Assembly: GCF_000828615.1 (NCBI RefSeq)
Contig: NZ_AP012273.1
Coordinates: forward strand, 1,178,001 to 1,242,000
DNA: 64,000 nucleotides
DNA from: Thiolapillus brandeum
Lineage (GTDB): Bacteria > Pseudomonadota > Gammaproteobacteria > Chromatiales > Chromatiaceae
Direction of reading: 5' to 3'
The notes under the pieces are model-generated. The model did not search any database, was not told the origin of the DNA, and saw nothing but the letters and a program-made list of their open reading frames with translations. Made by a program: the position numbers and the translations under genes. Below, one piece after another: positions 16,539-25,457 of the stretch; the stretch's first letter is position 1; each line of letters opens with the position of its first letter.

Positions 16539-17159
16539 TCATATGACTTTGATGGCCATATCCTCCAGCGTATTTGCCGTGACCTGAATACGCTTCCCGA
16601 TCTCCTTCAATTGGGCCAGTATGTCCTTGTGCTTGATGATGTGTTTGCAGTCTTCTTCTGATAGCAGGCGGGCAGTGGTCCTGGCGCAACTTTCAACCAC
16701 CTGATCGTAAGCGAGATGAATGCGGCTGATGGGCTTTGTGATGGCAGGGAGCTTCCTGCCCTCCAGGGCCGCTATTCCCTGTTCCAGGTCGGTACTCATG
16801 GTGACCAGTATCTTCAGTATGGGCTCATAGTCCCCAAGGCAGTGAATGTTATAGCTGCGAACCTCAAGAAAAAAGTGTTTCACGCTCAGTATCAGCCAGT
16901 CCAGCTGGGTGATCATCCGGTAGATGGATTCTTTGTCATAGGGGGTGATAAAGACATCGAGCAGTTCTTCCATGTTCCGGGATTTGAGTTTTTCCGCCCG
17001 TTGGGTGATGCGGTGGATATTTTCATCGGAGATGGGCAAGTCCCTGGTGCCAATCCTGTACAGGTCGGCCACCACCACGTGCCCCAGCCGCGCCTGATCC
17101 AGGAGATAGGCATTGAAGTCGATTTCCTTGGGTAGGATATATTTCCTGATAAAACTCAT
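16539..17159 (-). CDS. DUF47 (PhoU-like) partner of a Pit transporter
   Basis: 206 residues, all alpha-helical, of the DUF47 / TIGR00153 family. Such proteins are related to PhoU and are encoded next to Pit phosphate permeases, whose activity they modulate. The start MSFIRKYILPK is chosen because the pit stop codon overlaps it (ATGA, 4 bp) and the family begins there; longer in-frame extension upstream lies inside pit and is spurious. Translational coupling supports equal production with the transporter. Confidence 0.87.
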   Translation of the reverse strand: MSFIRKYILPKEIDFNAYLLDQARLGHVVVADLYRIGTRDLPISDENIHRITQRAEKLKSRNMEELLDVFITPYDKESIYRMITQLDWLILSVKHFFLEVRSYNIHCLGDYEPILKILVTMSTDLEQGIAALEGRKLPAITKPISRIHLAYDQVVESCARTTARLLSEEDCKHIIKHKDILAQLKEIGKRIQVTANTLEDMAIKVI

Positions 17160-18196
17160 GCGGGACTCCACAAGGCCAGGTAGACAAAGCAGTAAGTTGC
17201 GCCCAGAAGCATGGACACGGGAATGTTCAACCACCATCCGGCGACGATGCCGGCGGCTTTTCCCCAGCGTACATGCTGGGGTTTTTCGGCGGCGCCATTT
17301 CCCAGCAGGGTGGCGGTTACCACCTGGGTGGTCGAAGTGGGAGCGCCGATGGATGTGGCCAGGCTGTTGACCAGAGCAGAGCCGAGCTGGTTGGCTACGG
17401 CATGTATGGTGCGCAACCGGTACAGGCCAAAACCCAGGGTCTTGATGATGCTCCAGCCGCCAAACATGGTCCCCAGGGTTATGGATACGGCGCACAACAG
17501 GATCGCCCAGTCCGGTACGCTGAAAACCTGGGTATGCCCACTGGCCAGCAGCATCATGCCGATAATGGCCATGCCTTTCTGGGCGTCATTGGCTCCGTGG
17601 GAGAAGCCCAGCCAGGCAACACTGAAGTACTGGGTGATGATGAACAGCGGCCGGATTCTTACACTGAAATGCCGGAACACCAGGAAAATCAGTTTCATGA
17701 TCAGATAGCCTATGATGAAACCAAACAGGGGGGAAACCAGCAACCCCGCACCAACCTTCATCAGGCCTTCCAATTGAAACTGTTGCAATGCCTCCCAACC
17801 CCAGTTGATATGGCTGGTGCCGGCAGCGTACAGACCCGCACCGGTCAAACCACCGGCCAGGGAGTTGGATGATGATGAGGGGTATCCCAGTTTCCAGGTA
17901 ATGAGGTTATAGCTGATGGCAGCAAGGAGGGCCGCAATGACAATGGCTTCACCCAGTTGGTGAGACAGGTCTGAAATGTCAATAAAGGTTCCTACGGTAT
18001 CGGCAACGGCAAGCCCCACAGTAAAAGGTGCCATCAGGGTGAAGATGCTGACGATGGTGATGGCCGTGGCAGGACGCATGGCGCGGGAGGCAATGGCTGT
18101 TGCCACCATGTCCGCAGCATCATGAAACCCATTGGTGAAGTCATAGGCAGCCACGGTGATGACAACAAGAACCAGTGCAATGCTCAGACTTTCCAC
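17156..18196 (-). CDS. pit: inorganic phosphate transporter, Pit family
   Basis: 346 residues with about ten membrane helices and the two inverted Pit signatures: AAYDFTNGFHDAADMVATAI near the N terminus and FSHGANDAQKGMAII in the second half, both with the conserved G-x-ND/HDA core. Pit carriers import phosphate as a metal complex using the proton or sodium gradient. It is shorter than E. coli PitA and matches the compact type that pairs with DUF47 proteins, which is the next gene. Confidence 0.92.
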   Translation of the reverse strand: MESLSIALVLVVITVAAYDFTNGFHDAADMVATAIASRAMRPATAITIVSIFTLMAPFTVGLAVADTVGTFIDISDLSHQLGEAIVIAALLAAISYNLITWKLGYPSSSSNSLAGGLTGAGLYAAGTSHINWGWEALQQFQLEGLMKVGAGLLVSPLFGFIIGYLIMKLIFLVFRHFSVRIRPLFIITQYFSVAWLGFSHGANDAQKGMAIIGMMLLASGHTQVFSVPDWAILLCAVSITLGTMFGGWSIIKTLGFGLYRLRTIHAVANQLGSALVNSLATSIGAPTSTTQVVTATLLGNGAAEKPQHVRWGKAAGIVAGWWLNIPVSMLLGATYCFVYLALWSPA

Positions 18197-18211
18197 GGCA
18201 AGGCTTCCGGT

Positions 18212-18658
18212 TCAATCATCGGTTGGTGCAGACCGGCTTTTGAGAGTTTGCCGCATGGTGTTCTGCAGAGCGGTCATCAGAGCGGAAGTGGAAAGACCGA
18301 TCATCAGGATGCCGTTTACGGATTCCAGGGGCCCCAGGAGGCGATGCCTGGCGGACATGACCAGGTCACCATACCCCAGGGTCGAAAAATTGACGGCGGA
18401 ATGATAGAACGCATCAGCAAAGGTTTGGAACTCATCCAGATACTGGAACAGCATGCCCCAGATGCCGATTTGGATCAGGTTGCCCAGCACCAGCAGCAGC
18501 ATGATACTTCCGGCGGCGGACAGGTTGGCGCTGAAAGACCGCGCTGGCTTGCGCTGTTGCCGGCGTTGGTAATGACGTATGACCGCCAGCAGGAGAATGA
18601 TCTGCAAACCCAGGCAGATCAGCATGATGGATAAGCCCATAAGAAGGTTGATCAACAT
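18212..18658 (-). CDS. two-TM potassium channel family protein
   Basis: 148 residues. Two long hydrophobic helices flank a pore loop with the selectivity filter STLGYGD (canonical TVGYGD), so this is a minimal Ion_trans_2 potassium channel. A third N-terminal helix (MLINLLMGLSIMLI) precedes it. There is no RCK or other regulatory domain. Its start codon overlaps the DUF2955 stop codon (TGATG), placing it at the end of the efflux operon. The first methionine of the hydrophobic segment is used; codons upstream belong to DUF2955 in another frame. Confidence 0.78.
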   Translation of the reverse strand: MLINLLMGLSIMLICLGLQIILLLAVIRHYQRRQQRKPARSFSANLSAAGSIMLLLVLGNLIQIGIWGMLFQYLDEFQTFADAFYHSAVNFSTLGYGDLVMSARHRLLGPLESVNGILMIGLSTSALMTALQNTMRQTLKSRSAPTDD

Positions 18659-19692
18659 CAGCCTGGCTCCGTTTGCAGAGAATGGCCAAGGCGCCGATGG
18701 CGCCAGGCATCGAGAATGGAAAGGGTCCACCACGCATACAGGGAAACAAAGACATACAGGCTGAGGCGTACGAATGAGGCCGTGTACACGTCCTTGCCGC
18801 TGGATACATCAGCCACTGCCGGGCCAATGAGTATCAGCAGGGTAGTCATCACATTGACCCAGAAAGAAGCCGTGAAGCGGGTGGCCAGAACGCCATAGAT
18901 CTTGGCGGCAATGTAAATGCCGGTCAGGAATGTCCAGAGAAAGAACATCCACAGGTTGGGCAGGATGCTCAACCCCTGCCAGAAAAGCATCGCGAATACC
19001 GCCGCAAGAAAGGTGGAACCCAACAGCTCGCGCCCGGCGTGAGCGGCATCCAGATCATTGGCCTGTTGTCCCAGGGACACGGATTTCATGATGGTGGCAA
19101 TGAACAGGGGGGGATTGGTCAGTGCCATGAAATACAGGGGGAGTACGATAAGAGTGCTGCGGATGCCGATCCAGCGTGATTCTGTGGGATCGGGCGGAGG
19201 TGAGGGAGGGGGCGCCCGGAGCACCTCTGGATCTTCCGGAAAAAAGGGATAAACCAGCCATTGGCAGATGATGGCGATCATCATGCTGCTGGCCAGGGAC
19301 TCCAGCAGGGCCTGGCCCAGAGCAAAATTGTACAGGCCGGCTGCCGATATGAGGGTGATTCCCATGGCCATGAACAGTCCCAGGGCGGCCTGGCCCAGGA
19401 TCAGGGTCAGGTGAGCGCTGAGATACAGGCCCAGGGCGGCCAGGGTCATGGCTACCAGGGGATAGTTGATGAGCAGGGGAACCAGCAGCAGGCCCGCCGC
19501 CGAAGTCAGTACGATAACCGTCATGGCCACCAGCAGTCCCTTGACCCCGGTGGGAGGCGCGGGCTTCAAAGTGACAATAAACGCAAACAGGGGCGCGAGA
19601 AACGCAAACAACCCGCCCATGCCGTAGGCCAGGGCAAGGGCCAGGGCAGTGGTCAGGGCGAGTCGGAATACGCGTCTGCTGCTGAGGCTCAT
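18658..19692 (-). CDS. DUF2955 (FUSC-like) inner-membrane efflux protein
   Basis: 344 residues with two blocks of five to six membrane helices and a proline-rich linker (RAPPPSPPPDP near residue 160). This is the DUF2955 family, related to the FUSC/aromatic-acid-exporter superfamily that includes AaeB. It would be the inner-membrane pump working with the HlyD-type adaptor encoded 3 bp upstream and the NodT-type outer-membrane factor before that. Substrate unknown; the superfamily suggests aromatic or amphipathic acids. Confidence 0.75.
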   Translation of the reverse strand: MSLSSRRVFRLALTTALALALAYGMGGLFAFLAPLFAFIVTLKPAPPTGVKGLLVAMTVIVLTSAAGLLLVPLLINYPLVAMTLAALGLYLSAHLTLILGQAALGLFMAMGITLISAAGLYNFALGQALLESLASSMMIAIICQWLVYPFFPEDPEVLRAPPPSPPPDPTESRWIGIRSTLIVLPLYFMALTNPPLFIATIMKSVSLGQQANDLDAAHAGRELLGSTFLAAVFAMLFWQGLSILPNLWMFFLWTFLTGIYIAAKIYGVLATRFTASFWVNVMTTLLILIGPAVADVSSGKDVYTASFVRLSLYVFVSLYAWWTLSILDAWRHRRLGHSLQTEPG

Positions 19693-19695
19693 GGT

Positions 19696-20805
19696 TCAGT
19701 ACGCATAGGACAGCCAGCTCATGAAACGGATAAACAGCTTGCCCATAGTCCGCAACAGGGAGGCATCTTCACTGTAGGCGATCACTTCCGCCTGGCCGCC
19801 CACACGCAGTTTTTCTGCGTCCAGGCCGTCCTGGTTGGTATCGAATTGTATTTCCACCGGAAATCTCTGCGCCTGACGCAGCCAGTCACGGTTGTTCTCG
19901 ATGCTGGGCAGGGAGCCGGGTTGGGGCGGGTTGCCGGTGCTGACGCCCAGACCAATGCTGCGGACCCTGCCGGCAAAGACCCTGCCGGGGAAAACATCCA
20001 GTACGAATTCCACGGGAGTGCCTTTCTCAAGGTGTCCCAGGTTGTTTTCCGTGAACTGGACTTCTATCCATACATTGTGAATGGCTACCAGGGTCATGAC
20101 CGGGGTGCCGGTACCGGCGTACCGGCCTACATCGGCGGCCAAATCCGTGATGACGCCTTCGGAAGATGCACGAACCAGGGTGTTGTCCAAATCCAGCCTG
20201 GCCTTGTCCAGGGCGCTCTTGGCTGCCTGAAGGCTTTGTTCGACGCCTTTCCTGTTGTCCAGGGCTTTTTGCAACTCGGCCCGCTGGCCGGCGACGCGTG
20301 CCTGGGCATCCTTGAATGTTGCCTGGGCGATCTCCACCCGGCGTACGGAAATGGCGCCGGGGTCTTTTTTGTGCAAGCTTTCCTGGCGTATGGCGTCCTT
20401 GCGGGCCTTTTCCTCGTTGGCCAGAGCGGAAGCCAGCTTGGCCCTGGCCCCTTCAATGGTGCTCTGCGCCGCCTGCAACTGACTGCGAGCATTCTCCAAA
20501 TCCGCCTGGGCGCGCAGCAGGGCAATTTCATACGGCTGCCGGTCGATCTGGAACAAGGGGCTTCCCTGGGTGACATACTGGTCGTTCTTTACCCAGACTT
20601 TCGTAATGACGCCAGCCACCTTGGGCGCTACGCCCACCACAAAAGCCTTTACCCGCGCCTGTTGAGTGTAGGGAGTGTAGCGGTCAGCGGCCAGGTACCA
20701 GATCAGGGTGCCGATGATGAGTATCAGCACAATGCTGGTGCCGGTCAGCAATGACCGGTCTTGTGTGGGTGGTTGGGTTTCCTGTTCGGCTTCTGGGCTG
20801 CTCAT
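19696..20805 (-). CDS. HlyD/EmrA-type periplasmic adaptor
   Basis: 369 residues: an N-terminal membrane anchor (about 18-40), a split lipoyl/biotinyl domain (VAPKVAGVITKVWVKN and later GVITDLAADVGRY), a long alanine-rich coiled-coil hairpin (about 95-215) and a beta-barrel domain. It bridges the inner-membrane pump and the outer-membrane channel. It overlaps the NodT gene's stop by 4 bp on the minus strand and is followed by DUF2955, the common adaptor-pump pairing. Confidence 0.9.
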   Translation of the reverse strand: MSSPEAEQETQPPTQDRSLLTGTSIVLILIIGTLIWYLAADRYTPYTQQARVKAFVVGVAPKVAGVITKVWVKNDQYVTQGSPLFQIDRQPYEIALLRAQADLENARSQLQAAQSTIEGARAKLASALANEEKARKDAIRQESLHKKDPGAISVRRVEIAQATFKDAQARVAGQRAELQKALDNRKGVEQSLQAAKSALDKARLDLDNTLVRASSEGVITDLAADVGRYAGTGTPVMTLVAIHNVWIEVQFTENNLGHLEKGTPVEFVLDVFPGRVFAGRVRSIGLGVSTGNPPQPGSLPSIENNRDWLRQAQRFPVEIQFDTNQDGLDAEKLRVGGQAEVIAYSEDASLLRTMGKLFIRFMSWLSYAY

Positions 20806-22385
20806 GGTGCTTCCTTGTGAATATCCTGCGTCATGATGTCCGGTGGTGAGGCCAGGGGACTGTCCAGGAGTTCTCCCCAGTCCACACGTTGTTTCATTTC
20901 CTGTCTCAGTGTATCAGGGAGCAGGTCGCTGGCCTGGCGAGGGCGCCAGCCGCCCCCCAGGCCCTTGTATAGCGCGATAATGGCGCTGATGTTGTCGCCC
21001 CGGGTGCTGATGAGGCGGTCTGTCTGGCCAAACAGAGCGCGCTGGGCATCCAGTACCCGTTGGAAACCCGCGTATCCTTCCTTGTAGTTGGTATTGGCAA
21101 TTTCCAGGGCTCTTTCAGCGGATTTCACCGACTCCTCCAGCAGGGCGATCCGTTCTGCGCTCTTGAGCACGGCAATGGCGGCATTGTCCACTTCTGCCGC
21201 TGCCTGGAGTACCGTGTTCTGATACGCTTCGATCAATTGTTCCAGGCGGGCATCCTGTACGCGGATATTGTTGCTGATGAAGCCATGATCGAACAGGTTC
21301 CATTTTATGGCCGGGCCCAGAGCCAGTGTGCTGGTGCCTGCCGTGGCGATACTGCTGCCTGCCCAACCCAGGGTGCCCAGCAGGGAAATACTGGGATAGA
21401 AATCCGCTTCGGCGATGCCAATCCGGGCCGACTGTGCGGCCACCAGCCATGCGGCAGCGTGGACATCCGGACGGCGCAGCAACAGCTTTGATGGCAGGAT
21501 GGCTACTTTTGCAGAATCCGCTTTGGGCAGCTCATAGTTCGGATCGTCGAGTATTTTCAAATTGCCGGGGGCACGTCCCAGAAGAACGCTCAAGGCGTTG
21601 CGTATTTGCACCAGCGTCTGTTCCAACGCAGGGATGGCCGCCAGGGTGGACAGGTACTGGGTTTTGGCCTGCTGCACATCCAGTTCTGATGTGTTGCCGC
21701 TATTGAATTGTTCTGTGGTGATGTTGAAACTGCGTTTCTGTATCTCGGCGTTTTTACGTGCGATACGGATGCGGGCCTGGGTGACCTGGTAGGAAAAATA
21801 CAGGTCAGTGATCCGGGCATTGATCAGCACCTGAATGGCGCGCTGGTTTTCCACCGAAGCAAAGAAAGCCGCATCGGCCGATTCGATGCTGCGCTGGAAG
21901 CGCCCCCAGAAATCCAGTTCCCAGCCGATGTTGAATCCACCCTGGTAACTGCCCAGGCTGCGGGTGCTGCTCATTTCATGATTTCTGGACTCGACGTGGG
22001 TGGCAGAGCCTGTCAGCTGCTGCAGCTGGGGATAGAGGCTGCTGCCGGCCATGCCTTGCAGGGCCCGGCTTTCAAATATGCGTAATGCGGCTATGCGCAG
22101 TTGAGGATTGGCCCGCTGTGCTTCTGCAATCAGCTGTTGCAGAACCGGATCATTGAACAGGCCGTTCCAGAAAGTTGCTTCGTCAAGTTCAGTGTCGGGC
22201 TGCTCCGTATCGGCCAGCCCATGCAATGACAGCTCCCAGTGATCCAGCCAGTTGCTGGCCGGAGTCTTGAAGTCCGGGCCCAATGTGGTGCATCCCCCAA
22301 GCACAAAGATGCTTGCGGCCGCAATCAAGCGCAATACAAAGGCAGCGAATCGTGACTCGTATTGTCGCCCGGATCTGTCAGGCAT
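20802..22385 (-). CDS. NodT-type outer-membrane efflux lipoprotein
   Basis: 527 residues of the RND outer-membrane lipoprotein (NodT) family: signal peptide with lipobox VLGGC followed by TTLGPDFKTP, then two outer-membrane efflux repeats with long helices. It forms the TolC-like exit duct for the neighbouring adaptor and pump. The start at 22385 overlaps the AI-2E permease gene by 8 bp; an in-frame ATG at 22406 is an alternative. The order outer-membrane factor, adaptor, pump is complete on one strand. Confidence 0.87.
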   Translation of the reverse strand: MPDRSGRQYESRFAAFVLRLIAAASIFVLGGCTTLGPDFKTPASNWLDHWELSLHGLADTEQPDTELDEATFWNGLFNDPVLQQLIAEAQRANPQLRIAALRIFESRALQGMAGSSLYPQLQQLTGSATHVESRNHEMSSTRSLGSYQGGFNIGWELDFWGRFQRSIESADAAFFASVENQRAIQVLINARITDLYFSYQVTQARIRIARKNAEIQKRSFNITTEQFNSGNTSELDVQQAKTQYLSTLAAIPALEQTLVQIRNALSVLLGRAPGNLKILDDPNYELPKADSAKVAILPSKLLLRRPDVHAAAWLVAAQSARIGIAEADFYPSISLLGTLGWAGSSIATAGTSTLALGPAIKWNLFDHGFISNNIRVQDARLEQLIEAYQNTVLQAAAEVDNAAIAVLKSAERIALLEESVKSAERALEIANTNYKEGYAGFQRVLDAQRALFGQTDRLISTRGDNISAIIALYKGLGGGWRPRQASDLLPDTLRQEMKQRVDWGELLDSPLASPPDIMTQDIHKEAP

Positions 22386-23445
22386 CCTGTGATGTGGGTT
22401 TATCATCCAGCCACAGGGTGAACAGGGTGTAGGCGAGCACCAACACCACTGCGCCGACGAACAATCCCACCAGACCATGGGCGATCAATCCGCCAATGGC
22501 GCCGATGAAGATGATAGCCATGGGAGCCTTCACTCCACGGGCCAGGAGGATGGGTTTCAGAATGTTGTTCATCAGTCCAACAGCGATGTTCCAGATCAGG
22601 AAGAGGACAGCGGCGCCGGTTCCTGCACTGCTGAAGGCATAGATGGACAGTGGGATGAGTATGATAAGAATATCGATCTGTACCACGGCCAGCACCAGGC
22701 AGATCAGAGCCAGGATGCCTGCGCCGGGAATGCCCATGGCCAAAAAGCCCAGGCCTGCAAGCAGGGTCTGGATGATGGCGATACCCAGAATCCCGTTGAC
22801 CACGCTGCGTACTGTGGAGCGGGACAGATTGGTGAGTTCTTCACCACGATTTCCGGTGAGACGGTCGAATATAGCCACGGAAGCCGCCCTGCCTTTGCTG
22901 GCGGTGGCAAGAAAAATACCGGCGATGATGATGGAAAAGATGAACATCAGTATCCCCAACCCTGTTCCGGCAGCGGCCCCGATGAGCCATTTTCCCAGCA
23001 TTTTCAGTTGAGGTTCGATGTTGCCCAGAGCTTCCCTGGGATTTTCAGCCGCATGGGTCCAGAAACTGTGCAGCTTGCGGCCCACTACCGGCCAGTTGGC
23101 AACATTGTCGGGTGGGGGAGGAATGCTGAGTTCGTGTCCATCCTGCATATAGCCCGAGATATCACTGGCTTCTTCAATCAGGGCTCCGCTGAGCATGACC
23201 GATGGCACGACAAGTATCGTCAGCATCACCAGGGTGAGCACGGTGGCAGCCATGTTTTTGCCCAGGCCGGTCTTTTTCTGCAACCATTGGTAGAGTGGAT
23301 AACTGCCAATGGCAATGATGCCACCCCAGACCACGGCACCGATAAAAGGCGAGGCGATATAAATCGACCAGCCCGCGAGCAGGGCGATGAGTCCAATCCG
23401 AATGGCAGCATCGATGGGGTCGCATTGTTGATGATTGTCGCTCAT
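22378..23445 (-). CDS. AI-2E family permease
   Basis: 355 residues with the family pattern: paired helices at the N terminus, a soluble middle segment (about 90-180, with the proline run IPPPPDN), then five to six helices with GILGIAIIQTLLAGLGFL and the PILLARGVKAP motif. AI-2E permeases include autoinducer-2 exporter TqsA and Na+/H+ antiporters; the substrate here cannot be told. The start MSDNHQQ follows other members; extra upstream codons are unlikely. First gene of the minus-strand efflux operon. Confidence 0.85.
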   Translation of the reverse strand: MSDNHQQCDPIDAAIRIGLIALLAGWSIYIASPFIGAVVWGGIIAIGSYPLYQWLQKKTGLGKNMAATVLTLVMLTILVVPSVMLSGALIEEASDISGYMQDGHELSIPPPPDNVANWPVVGRKLHSFWTHAAENPREALGNIEPQLKMLGKWLIGAAAGTGLGILMFIFSIIIAGIFLATASKGRAASVAIFDRLTGNRGEELTNLSRSTVRSVVNGILGIAIIQTLLAGLGFLAMGIPGAGILALICLVLAVVQIDILIILIPLSIYAFSSAGTGAAVLFLIWNIAVGLMNNILKPILLARGVKAPMAIIFIGAIGGLIAHGLVGLFVGAVVLVLAYTLFTLWLDDKPTSQDA

Positions 23446-23699
23446 GGAGAAATTTGCTCTGGTATGAATGATGGGGAATGTTGACGTGATGCCATGCGTG
23501 GAACACAAGTCAAGCCGATTCAAGTTGCAGCCGGGAATCTCTGAGTTCAGGTCACGAAGGTATTTCCGGAGAAGAATATAGGCTGGACAGGCAAAAGTCT
23601 ATCCTTCCGGCGCGTGCTCAACCATGAACCGGCTTCAAAAGGAATGAGTGCTGCCGGAGGGTTTTCCGGGTATTGGATACGCAGGAACCATCCCGCAGC

Positions 23700-25055
23700 T
23701 CAGTCATCCAGATGATCCTGTTCGGTGGTCCCTCCCGTAAAGTGCAGCCTGATATTGCGTTTGCGCCGCCGGTGGGTCGCCCAGGCGCTGGGCAGATTCT
23801 TGAGGAAGGTGATGTAATAGATGATCTTGAACAAATTCAATCCTTTCTGCACGGGGGTATCTCGATACAGATCACCAGCCAGTAAAGAGATCAGTGATTC
23901 CTGAATGCGCCATTGGTTGGATGGCGCCATGAAGAGTTTCCGGATGGCCGGGGAATTGAATCTGTGGATCAGCCAGGAGAATGTTTTGAGGGCAGAATCG
24001 ACGTGTTGTTGATACTGTTGCAGGGCCTGGCGGCAGTCCTCAGGTTTTTGCAGGCATTGATCAATAGATTCTGCAGCTTTCACCGCGCCGCTCATGGCGA
24101 TGTGGATACCGCTGGAGAAAACCGGATCGATGAAGGCATAAGCATCTCCCACCAGAAGCCAGTTCTCGCCTGGTGGGCCATACATGCGTGAGGAGGTGTA
24201 CGAGAAATTGCCCGTGGCCCTGACTTCACCCACCAGGACGGCATTTTTCATGCGCTGGCGAATTTCCGGCACCATGTCGATGGTTTGCTGCAAAAAGCTT
24301 TCCGTGGAGCCGCTGCGGGTCTTCAGGTATTCCGGGTAACACACGGCCCCAACGCTCATGCGCCCGCCCTTGAGAGGAATCATCCAGAACCAGCCGTGTT
24401 CAAACCAGTATATTGAAATGTTGCCCTCGTCCTTGCCGGGCCGGCGTTCCACATTGTCGAAATGTCCGAAGATGGCAGCGCTGTTGTGATTATTGCTTTT
24501 CTGCTTCAATTTGAAGCGGCGCGAGAGAAAAGTTTCCCTGCCACTGGCATCGATAAGGTATTGGGCTCTGAATTGGTGGGTCTCTCCCGTCTCGTTCTGC
24601 GCGGTTACCAGAGCGGAACCATCCTTGTGGAAAGAAACCTTGGATACCTTGATTCCTTCCCGGGCATCTACGCCCTTTTCTTTGGCATTGTTGAACAGGA
24701 TCTGATCGAACTCCGGACGATGAATCTCGTAGGCATGCGGGTGGTTTTTATCCAGAGCAAAATCAAAGTAAAAGGTTTCCCGCCGCTTTTCGCCTGCAGG
24801 TGCATTGAACTCGGCGCCATATTTGAGAATGCCGATGTTTCGGATCTTGTCGGATACCCCCAGCTGTTCAAAAATGGGCAAGGTCATGGGGAGCAGGGAC
24901 TCCCCGATATGAAAGCGTGGATGGTGTCCCATTTCCAGCAGGATGACAGAGTGGCCTTTTTGCGCCAGCAGTGTGGATACGGTGCTTCCGGCGGGGCCAC
25001 CACCAATGATCAGAACATCCGTTTCTTCCGGGGCCGGGGGGGTGTTTGCTTTCAT
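23700..25055 (-). CDS. flavin-dependent halogenase-like oxidoreductase of a polyene cluster
   Basis: 451 residues. An FAD-binding GxGxxG (GGGPAGS, 18-24) is followed by HIGESLLP, a lysine at 78 in ILKYGAEF that matches the catalytic lysine of flavin halogenases, and WFWMIP at 222-227, the WxWxIP signature that separates halogenases from monooxygenases. It resembles phenolic, carrier-protein-dependent halogenases and the halogenase-like genes of xanthomonadin clusters. It is divergent from the ACP gene with 133 bp between. Halogenation of a carrier-bound aryl group is inference; a plain oxidoreductase role remains possible. A flavin reductase is not adjacent. Confidence 0.78.
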   Translation of the reverse strand: MKANTPPAPEETDVLIIGGGPAGSTVSTLLAQKGHSVILLEMGHHPRFHIGESLLPMTLPIFEQLGVSDKIRNIGILKYGAEFNAPAGEKRRETFYFDFALDKNHPHAYEIHRPEFDQILFNNAKEKGVDAREGIKVSKVSFHKDGSALVTAQNETGETHQFRAQYLIDASGRETFLSRRFKLKQKSNNHNSAAIFGHFDNVERRPGKDEGNISIYWFEHGWFWMIPLKGGRMSVGAVCYPEYLKTRSGSTESFLQQTIDMVPEIRQRMKNAVLVGEVRATGNFSYTSSRMYGPPGENWLLVGDAYAFIDPVFSSGIHIAMSGAVKAAESIDQCLQKPEDCRQALQQYQQHVDSALKTFSWLIHRFNSPAIRKLFMAPSNQWRIQESLISLLAGDLYRDTPVQKGLNLFKIIYYITFLKNLPSAWATHRRRKRNIRLHFTGGTTEQDHLDD

Positions 25056-25188
25056 GAGCCGTTATTCGATAACCGTACGAAAAATGAGATTATGCCACAA
25101 GCCTGAAGTCTGATGCGTATTCCCAATCGTCAGGTCAAATGCGATAATCCGATGTTTTGAATAGTGCTGAGTGTGTATGGGAGGGGGA
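25056..25188. promoter_or_regulatory. divergent control region of the polyene cluster
   Basis: 133 bp between the halogenase start and the ACP start, the only long spacer in the cluster, so promoters for both directions should lie here. It is AT-richer than the genes. No hexamer pair is clear enough to name, nor is an operator repeat seen. Confidence 0.45.
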
Positions 25189-25449
25189 ATGAACGAATTC
25201 CAGAGGGAAATGGCTGCGCTGATTATCGAAGCAGTCAACCTGGAAGAGGTCAATGTGGATGATATCGATCCACAAGCACCACTGTTTGGCGATGGTCTGG
25301 GGCTGGACTCCATCGATGCTTTGGAGTTGGCATTGGCCATTGCTCAGAACTACGGGGTGCAGATTAAATCCGATGATCAGAACAACCAGCAGATATTCAG
25401 TTCACTGGCCGCTCTGAGCGAGTTTGTCGAGGCTCAGCGCCAAGCCTGA
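25189..25449 (+). CDS. acyl carrier protein of the aryl polyene cluster
   Basis: 86 residues with the phosphopantetheine site GLGLDSIDALELALAI (Ser near residue 42). It carries the starter and growing polyene chain between ligase, ketosynthase, reductase and dehydratases. The ATG at 25189 has GGAGGGGG directly upstream; earlier in-frame GTG and ATG would put the ribosome site inside the gene. It is the first of eleven same-strand genes and corresponds to the ApeE/ApeF-type carriers; only one ACP is found here, whereas known clusters usually have two. Confidence 0.9.
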   Translation: MNEFQREMAALIIEAVNLEEVNVDDIDPQAPLFGDGLGLDSIDALELALAIAQNYGVQIKSDDQNNQQIFSSLAALSEFVEAQRQA

Positions 25450-25457
25450 TTACTTTG

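Noticed and set aside
16539-17495. 318-codon version of the DUF47 gene
   Set aside because: The first 112 codons lie inside pit in another frame and have no family similarity; the coupled ATG at 17159 is the start.
19261-20754. Plus-strand frame of nearly 500 codons opposite DUF2955 and hlyD
   Set aside because: Gln/Gly-rich shadow crossing two well-recognised genes on the other strand.
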